From contig JABYQR010000435.1 of NCBI GenBank assembly GCA_022592445.1, positions 1-34,881 of the forward strand: 34,881 nt of DNA, given 5' to 3'. The notes beneath the pieces were generated by a model that saw only the letters and a list, made by a program, of their open reading frames with translations, made no database searches and was not told where the DNA came from. A program made the position numbers and the translations under genes. The stretch comes from Cytidiella melzeri (taxonomy: Eukaryota; Basidiomycota; Agaricomycetes; Polyporales; Irpicaceae). Below are positions 28,994 to 34,881 of this stretch, in pieces. The stretch's first letter is position 1. Every line of letters starts with the position of its first letter.

Positions 28994-29110
28994 TACTCCC
29001 TCTATTTGCCACTCCCCTCTCACCTCCATACACTTGAACTCTCACCTCTATATCTCACTCATCAATCCTCAAGGTCAGCTTTGTACTCGGTCTTGAAATG
29101 ACAGAACCAG

Positions 29111-29867
29111 TGTCATGGATGGCCTGACTAGCCCTTAATTTTCGCAATTTACCTCTTGTTTTTATCTGTAAAACTCCGGGCTACAACCTAGTTTCAATTC
29201 TCTCTGCATAAGCTCCTTTGCACGTCTATTAAGCGCCCGTATCACGTGGCTTAGACGCTCCACACGGTCACATTACTTGCTACTACGTCACACTGGCATG
29301 TGACTTAACTTAAGTAAGACCACATCGCTACAACCACATGGCTCAGCCCATAGCTAGGGTTTGACGTCATAGATACCGTTCACATGGGCTCCTTATTGTT
29401 CTTTCCCTATTGTTCTCTTTATGGAAGGATGTTCTCACAGGTGTGGGAATGGAATACAATAGTTGGTCTCCTTTTAGATAGATTCTCTCACGAGTAGAGT
29501 TCTTGGCAAGGTCTAGACAATAGCTATTGTTCTCCTTTAGGTAGTTCTTTTGTTCTTCGTTCACATGGCTTCTTGCAAAGCCTGCCCTCAACATGGTCTG
29601 TGCGCAGGTCCCTGAAGTCTATATATACTGCTACATGTATGCTCCTAGCCCCCATCTCGACCTCTTGGTCTTTACTGGGCTAGGTAAGCAAACCCCCTCT
29701 GTACTACATAGCTGGTAGTACCCAATACTAACTTGGTCTTTACTGGGCTAGATATCTGTATAAGGTCTATAGCTGGTGAGAGCATTGTGCTATACGCCTG
29801 CCACCACCTCGTCGTCGTCTTCCACTCCGTGTCCCTAGTTGTTACGTCGAGCTCCGTCTCCGTGACA
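29111..29867 (+). repeat. S-family solo LTR, plus orientation (757 bp)
   Basis: It starts TGTCATGG and ends CCGTGACA. ACCAG flanks both ends (29106-29110 and 29868-29872), so it is an independent insertion from the copy at 27080, and no internal region is present. A TATA-like CTATATATAC lies near 29620. Confidence 0.92.
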
Positions 29868-30214
29868 ACCAGTGAGTACATGTTTGTTCCTATTGTTCTA
29901 TACACGCAGGGCTATATTTGGTCATATGATGCGACATGTGTGGCATTGTGCAATACCACATGGCTCTTGTGGTGTTGTGTAGGCTTGGTGTTGCAGGGCC
30001 AACATGTTTGGTGGTTTGCTGTAGTTGTAATTTCATGTATCTCTCTCCGGGATGGACACTCTCTCCTCAATCAAGTGGACAAGAGCATCTATTGGACTGT
30101 GCATCACTCTGTTCCTCACTTCAAGCGGCTCTCCTGATATCTCCATGTAGCATTCACTTTGTTACTTATCAGCACCTTCTATGAGACGTTTGTCAGTGTC
30201 TCGAACCACCCTTA
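29868..30214 (+). other. AT-richer flank before the Helitron relic
   Basis: No continuous ORF. Broken reading near 30090-30210 (H.SVPHFKRL, FYE.F) could be a decayed upstream part of the Helitron protein, but the similarity is too weak to call. Confidence 0.3.
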
Positions 30215-32182
30215 ATGGGGATCAGGCGTGTAGACTTTGTAGATGGTATCCTACTGCAAGAAGATAAAGGCAATCAAGAAGACTACTGTATGACTATGCT
30301 GGCACTTTTCAACTCATGGTGCTCATGTTTAGAGTTAAAGTCAAAAGACTTGACTTGGAGTGATGAGTTCAACAACTACAAATCTCCCCGGCAATACACA
30401 TATATTACAAATAATTTCAATCTGCAATATGAATGTTATGATGCCAGAGATGATTTTCAGCACAACAAGAAACAAAAACTCTAGATGTTGTTTCTATGCC
30501 ACCATACTTTGGTAATGACATGCTAGACGGAACTGAAGAAGAATTCATTGTTATACTTGATTCAGAACAATGTGGTTTTGATGAGCATAATGTAACAGAC
30601 ATGGGACCTATCGGCAGATCAACAATATTACAGCTAGAACATATGATGGATACTGAAGACATGCTCAAAAGGAATGGGTTTTTGAATGCAGATGACCACT
30701 CTGTTGATATCCAACAGTAGATGATACAACACCAAGCTGTTATCATTGGCAAAGGTTATTGAACAAGACCAAAGATGAAATTTTGAGCAGTCAACAAGGA
30801 CAGTTAGCTGCATCAAAGGCAATCAAAAAGCACAACTATTCTATTGATTTTGTAGAAGTCATTGATATTCCATATCATGAAAAGATATTTGAAGCAGCAT
30901 CTAAGGAAGATCGCTCCCTTATCAATGAATCTTTAAGTAGCTATACATTGAACACTGAACAGGCCAGGGCTTTCAAAATCATAGCAAATCACTCAACACT
31001 TGAAAAACTGTCTCAGCTGAGGATGTATTTAGGTAGAATGGCTGGTACAGGAAATCTCAAGTCATTAAATCATTGATACATTTTTATACCTGTCACAATT
31101 AAGCTTATCGGTTCCTTTGTATAGCACCTACTCGATTAGCTGCATCGCTGATTAGTAGTTCTACTGATCATTTTATGCTAGGTATCAACCCTTATTGTAG
31201 AAACTGAACAACTAGGAGCTCTAAGTGAAATTAGAGATTAACTTGCAGTACGTAGAGTACATATTTATAGATGAGATATGAATGTTTCAACTTATAAAAT
31301 ATTAGCAGACAAATGTGTATGGCCTTAGACAATGAGACTGAACCATTTGGAGGGAAACATGCCATCTTTGCAGGAGATTTTGCACAGCTTCCCCCAGTAT
31401 CAACAGGAAACACCCTCTATTCAAGTACTGTTCAGTCTGGTATCCATGCAGCACAGTCTCATAAGGATCAGCAATCTGCTTTAGGTAAAGCAATATGGCC
31501 TCACTTTACCACTGTGGTCATCTTACGCACCAACATGAGACAAAATTCACAGACAGATGAAGATGCAAAGTTCCGCACTTTGCTAGAAACCTTAAGGTAC
31601 AAGTCTTGTACCAAAGAAGATACTACTTTTCTGCAAACTAGAATAGCTGGTATTTCAAAAAATTGAACAAAGTGGTCCAATACTGTGTTCTGTAACGGGT
31701 CAACTATAACATCTTAAAATGCAATTAGAGATAAATTCAATGAGAGAGGAGCAGAACAATTCTCGCAAGAGGTCCATCAAACTCTGAGTTAGTTTTACTC
31801 TGTAGATTGTTATAGCTCCAACAATGATGAGACAAAGCTTTTGACCAAGATCCGTACAACAAAAGCAGATCCATCACGGAATACTGACTGCCTTTGTCCA
31901 CATGATCAAGCTGTGTTTTGGTCATTGCCTCCAAGCAATACTGGAAACCATCCTGGCAAATTAGGTACTTGTATAGGAATGCCTATTATGATTAAGAAGA
32001 AGAAATCAACAGAGTGTGGTGTGACTAATGGAGCAGAAGGTGTTGTAGTTGGGTGGGAATTTCAGCCTATAGACGCAAATCACAGCACATTAGATGTGTT
32101 GTTTGTAAAGCTAACTTCACCACCAATACCAATCAAACTAGATGGATTGGAACCTGATGTAGAACCTGTCACAGCAGAACGT
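30215..32182 (+). pseudogene. Helitron-type PIF1-like helicase, decayed
   Basis: The pieces in order match the C-terminal helicase of Helitron rolling-circle transposons. 30215-30484: NQEDYCMTMLALFNSW, NFNLQYECYDARDDF. 30759-31076: SYTLNTEQARAFKIIANH, then a Walker-A region broken by a one-base shift after MAGTG. 31230-31310: a Walker-B-like YIFIDE in another frame. 31313-31666: EPFGGKHAIFAGDFAQLPPVS, LRTNMRQNS. 31841-32182: the nucleotide/ATPase tail (GNHPGKLGTCIGMPIMIK, TNGAEGVVVGW). At least four frameshifts and several stops make it dead. It is AT-richer than the gypsy elements. E4 cuts it at 32182, so the rest lies beyond the window. Confidence 0.85.
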
Positions 32183-32915
32183 TGATACGCCCGGAAATCG
32201 GCTAGGCGCGGAGAAACGGCAGCAGCCCGCCATTTGCGCGGCCCGCGTCATCTTGTGCGGCAAGTCCCTCCACTTTCCCAGCGTCACGAGCACGAGGAAT
32301 TCGCCGGGGTCACGAGGAGTCCGCCGAGGATCCGAGGACTTGACAAGGAGCAATACGCCGGAAACATCCGAGGCCGAGGAATCGCACCGAACTCTGACAC
32401 ACAGACACGCCCCTTTTTGCATCGGACCATGGGCCGGCCAGCCACCAAGCGTTTCGGACACGGGTCGGACCAACGGTAGAAGAAACTTGACGCGCGAACC
32501 CCGTTTCAGGAAGACTCCTATCACGCCACGCTGTACAACTCCTGGATGGCGCCTCATCACCTGCTCGCAGCGGTTGGCGCCCCTGCAGCGCAAGGGCGCG
32601 CGCCGCTACGCCGCGTCGACCAACGCTGTGTCCCGCCGGGCGTCGACTCGCTGGACATTTTGCCTCCGCAGACGGAAGTATTCTGCCACCCCGTTTCCTC
32701 GCTCTCGCGTTTGGGTTTAGGACATAGAAGGAAAGGTTTAGGAGAGGGTCTTCAGAGTATATAAAAAGGTGTTGCTTGTACTGCGTAAAAAAATCAATCA
32801 ATCCCCACCCCAGTTTCCAGAGTTCACTTTACGCTTTGCGTTCGCGTCGAGGGAGTCTCTTCGCCCATAGCTGTAGCTTCTTCTGCGTTGTCCCACTGCG
32901 ACCTTTCCCACGTTT

Positions 32916-33443
32916 ATGTCCGCGGCATCTACCAACGACAACCCGCCTCGAGTCTGCCGTTACTGTCCAACTGTTCCCCACCTGCCCGACGGTTGCTGCC
33001 CTTACCGCCCGCGCCCGCGCGAGGTTCTACGCCGTTGCCCCATCATCCCCGCGCCCACGCCGCCGCCAGAACCCTCAGCAGCGCCTACGGTCTCCCCTGC
33101 GAGATCAACTCCTAAATCACCCTCGCCAGCGCCGTCCGTCGCCTCCGTCGCGGACTCGCTTGAAAACTGTTCTTACTGCGATACTCAGAGCGATCATCCA
33201 GTTCCCCTACGCACAGGGCCTTTCGTCCCACTCGACTGCGATCGCCCGCGCGCGCCGCACCCAGATTGCTGGCTATCCCCAGACTTTGAAGGCGAGGATC
33301 ACGAGTGCGAACTAATACAGTTCAATCTTACCAGCTCAACCAACGTCGTCGTTGGCCACGCATTCGCCTGTAATACGCATCGCCGCTCGGGAAGTGTTGT
33401 TCTACACTACCGCCCCCGCGCGCAGTCTGTCGAGTCCACTTGA
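32916..33443 (+). CDS. ORF encoded inside the D-family LTR (cysteine-rich)
   Basis: 175 codons from ATG 32916 to TGA, about 150 bases after the LTR TATA box. I do not recognise the family. The N-terminal third has CRYCP and CCPYRPRPR with paired cysteines and basic residues. The middle is proline/serine/alanine-rich and probably disordered. The C-terminal half has CSYC, LDCDRP, CW, CEL and FACN, so about ten cysteines in all with several histidines, suggesting metal binding. The solo LTR copy keeps the same frame and length (528 nt) despite substitutions. It would be the first ORF on the element RNA. Function unknown. Confidence 0.6.
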   Translation: MSAASTNDNPPRVCRYCPTVPHLPDGCCPYRPRPREVLRRCPIIPAPTPPPEPSAAPTVSPARSTPKSPSPAPSVASVADSLENCSYCDTQSDHPVPLRTGPFVPLDCDRPRAPHPDCWLSPDFEGEDHECELIQFNLTSSTNVVVGHAFACNTHRRSGSVVLHYRPRAQSVEST

Positions 33444-33529
33444 CTGCGATCTCACATAGCCTTCCGCTGCGACTCGCGAGCCATTAGTTTATCTTTCTCT
33501 CACGTTTCCTTTCGGCTTTTTCATACTGC

Positions 33530-33630
33530 GTTTGCTTTTTAACTGCGTTATTTTACTGCGTTACTGCGTTGCGTTTCATCTTCTCTGCGTCGAGCTTACT
33601 GCGTTCACTTTCACTGCGCCCGCGTTTTAC
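33530..33630 (+). repeat. ACTGCGTT repeat cluster in D LTR
   Basis: ACTGCG, mostly ACTGCGTT, recurs about seven times in about 100 bases. The left copy (about 9940-10030, reverse complement: AACGCAGT) has the same cluster. It may be a binding array or simple slippage. Confidence 0.65.
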
Positions 33631-34033
33631 AGCGACCACTTCATCTTCACCAGCGACCGCGTGTTGGGTTCGAGATTCATATTGCGTCTGCGTTTATCTT
33701 CTGCGTCCCTCCGCGCGCCGTTTTCCTACAAGCCGCGACCTTTCACGCGCGCTCTCTTGGAGCCGCGCTATAACTCTTTCGCTTTCACCGCGCCGACTTG
33801 CCCTTTTACCCGCGATACGCGTGGTAGTTGCCCGTCTAGCTCCCTTCATATAAACCTTATCACAAAAACCTTGTCGCTCTTTTAGCACAGGTAAAACTAG
33901 GACTCTTAGGCCACCTCGCATTACTTTAACACTTACGCGCTTCCACACCTTTACACTTCTATTGCCACTTCGTGGTTGGTGGTGTAGTCTTTAAGGTTGT
34001 TCTTAGTTTGAAGCGTGACTCAGTGTCTCATTT

Positions 34034-34050
34034 TGGAGCCCACCGCGAGG
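34034..34050 (+). promoter_or_regulatory. E4 tRNA primer-binding site
   Basis: TGGAGCCCACCGCGAGG begins three bases after the LTR. TGG complements the CCA end of a tRNA. I do not assign the tRNA. Confidence 0.7.
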
Positions 34051-34079
34051 GGTCTCTATAGATTTCGCTAGTTTCACTC

Positions 34080-34881
34080 GTGCTTCGCAGAAGAGAAGGC
34101 AAGACGAGTTCCAGAGGATCCAGAATTCCGAGGAGACAAAGGGGAGGAAGTTTTTCAAGCCCGGTATTAACGGAAGCACAGGACGACCCGGAAGCAATTA
34201 TCCGGCGAGGACGAGCGGCAGCCCGCGAAAATCGAAGGCGACACGCTACTCCTGTGCCAAGTTCTAGGTCGCCGACTCCCGAATTCTCTACACCAAACGT
34301 TACTCTCCCTAGCCCCGACTCTCCTACGGAAGCGCCTCTTCCTTCAGCACACCCTTTATCCTCAACATCGACTACTCGAGCCCGCTCGCAATCTCCTACA
34401 TCCGCGATAATAGGGCGGATTCGAACTAAAATACAACAATTTCCACCAAACGCCAGACTAGTAGTCACGATGGCCGCAGCACAAACTATGCCCTTGATCG
34501 GCGACAAGCACGCGCCTAAGTTCGATCATCGGAGCCCCGGACGTTGGCGCGTTACTTCGACACACTCGAAACGTTATTCACGCGCGCGAATGTGCAGGAC
34601 GCGCAGGCGAAGAAGAAGTACGCCGCGAACTACGTAGACATCACGGTACAGGACCAGTGGGAGGAGCTCGAAAGCTACGCGGCGACGGAAACCTACGAAG
34701 ACTGGAAAGCGGAGGTCTACAAGTGTTACCCAGGCGCAGACGCGACGGCGCTCTATACAAGACAGGGCCTTATAGAATACGTAGCCAGTTGGAAGCAGAA
34801 AGGGTTCCGTACCTTAGGCGACTGGGCCGAATTCTACCGCAACTACAGTACGCAGTCGACCTGGCTGGTTAAGAACTCGAA
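34080..34881 (+). pseudogene. gag: E4 gag, 5' part, one frameshift, runs off window
   Basis: The first frame (34080-34525) is proline/serine-rich and basic. It has no ATG until 34470 (MAAAQTMPLIGDKHAPKFD), so the upstream part may be leader. About 34525-34532 the reading moves to another frame, where it is open to the window end and reads like a gag capsid domain (TLARYFDTLETLF, YVDITVQDQWEELESY, YKCYPGADATALYT, WLVKNS). The frameshift may be mutation or error. Zinc knuckle and pol would be to the right. Confidence 0.75.

Larger units (their letters stand above)
32183..34030 (+). repeat. E4 5' LTR, D family (1848 bp)
   Basis: It starts TGATACGCCCGG and ends AGTGTCTCA. The ends are confirmed by the flanked solo copy. 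The TATA box TATATAAAAAGG is at about 32758. Downstream lie a 175-codon ORF and, from 33530 to 33630, many copies of ACTGCG(TT). An LTR this long, with about 1.2 kb after the TATA box, is unusual for a fungal gypsy element. Confidence 0.92.
32183..34881 (+). mobile_element. E4: gypsy element with very long LTR, 3' end outside window
   Basis: An intact 1848-bp 5' LTR is followed by a TGG-type primer-binding site and a gag reading frame, which runs off the window. AACGT at 32178-32182 would be the left half of its target duplication. The family also left the solo LTR at 9523-25442. Unlike E2 and E3 it appears to use a tRNA primer. Confidence 0.85.

Noticed and set aside
33532..33885. Overlapping ORFs in the distal D LTR (also mirrored near 9846-10082)
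   Set aside because: Low-complexity serine/arginine/leucine translation of a repeat-rich leader. Unlike the 175-codon ORF, the copies do not keep the same length or ends.
1..34881. CRISPR array, rRNA, tRNA genes or prokaryotic operons
   Set aside because: No spaced direct-repeat array, no cloverleaf or rRNA core seen. Introns and element types are eukaryotic.

Overview
The window looks like a transposon-dense accessory region of a filamentous basidiomycete (probably an agaricomycete). The evidence is short 50-60 nt spliceosomal introns, Ty3/gypsy elements with chromodomains, a Helitron-type helicase relic, an amino-acid permease of the fungal APC family, and the tail of the N-glycosylation gene ALG12. 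I see no complete host gene. The window holds host-gene relics cut or invaded by mobile elements. There is no rRNA, tRNA, CRISPR array or prokaryotic operon.

Layout. 1-5550: a Ty3/gypsy chromovirus (E1) cut by the window edge, with a broken gag, an intact 1317-codon pol and a 3' LTR. 5551-8050: a gene start interrupted by a Ty1/copia 3' remnant, then low-information sequence. 8051-8824: the spliced 3' end of ALG12 (minus). 8901-9359: two short repeats (B', A') that recur inverted at 26158-26389 (A) and 28770-28993 (B) around an amino-acid permease relic. 9523-25442: a solo LTR (family D, about 1847 bp, flanked by CCGG) split by a complete minus-strand chromovirus E2 (10383-24450, 739-bp LTRs, AGAGC target duplication). 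E2 is itself split by a third gypsy element, E3 (15185-22731). 25610-26135: a long foldback hairpin. 26390-28642: the permease relic, with a 757-bp solo LTR (family S) inside one intron. 29111-29867: a second S solo LTR in the opposite orientation. 30215-32182: a decayed Helitron helicase, cut by E4, a gypsy element whose 1848-bp D-family 5' LTR, tRNA-type primer-binding site and gag start run off the right edge.

How the parts work together. E1, E2 and E3 all place pol in the -1 frame relative to gag. E1 and E3 carry canonical slippery heptamers (GGGTTTT and GGGAAAA) at the gag end. E2 and E3 lack a tRNA-type primer site. Instead, two bases after the LTR they carry sequence complementary to the predicted 5' end of their own transcript, as expected for Tf1-like self-priming. 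E4 has an ordinary TGG primer site. E2 has lost its whole reverse transcriptase domain in frame, yet its LTRs differ at only 5 of 739 positions.

The most unusual parts are three. E3 carries an intron-containing antisense gene for a Zn2Cys6-like protein, inside an element saturated with TCGGA motifs. The D-family LTR encodes a 175-residue cysteine-rich ORF that stays open in both copies. E2 carries an unrecognised 252-codon ORF between its 5' LTR and gag.
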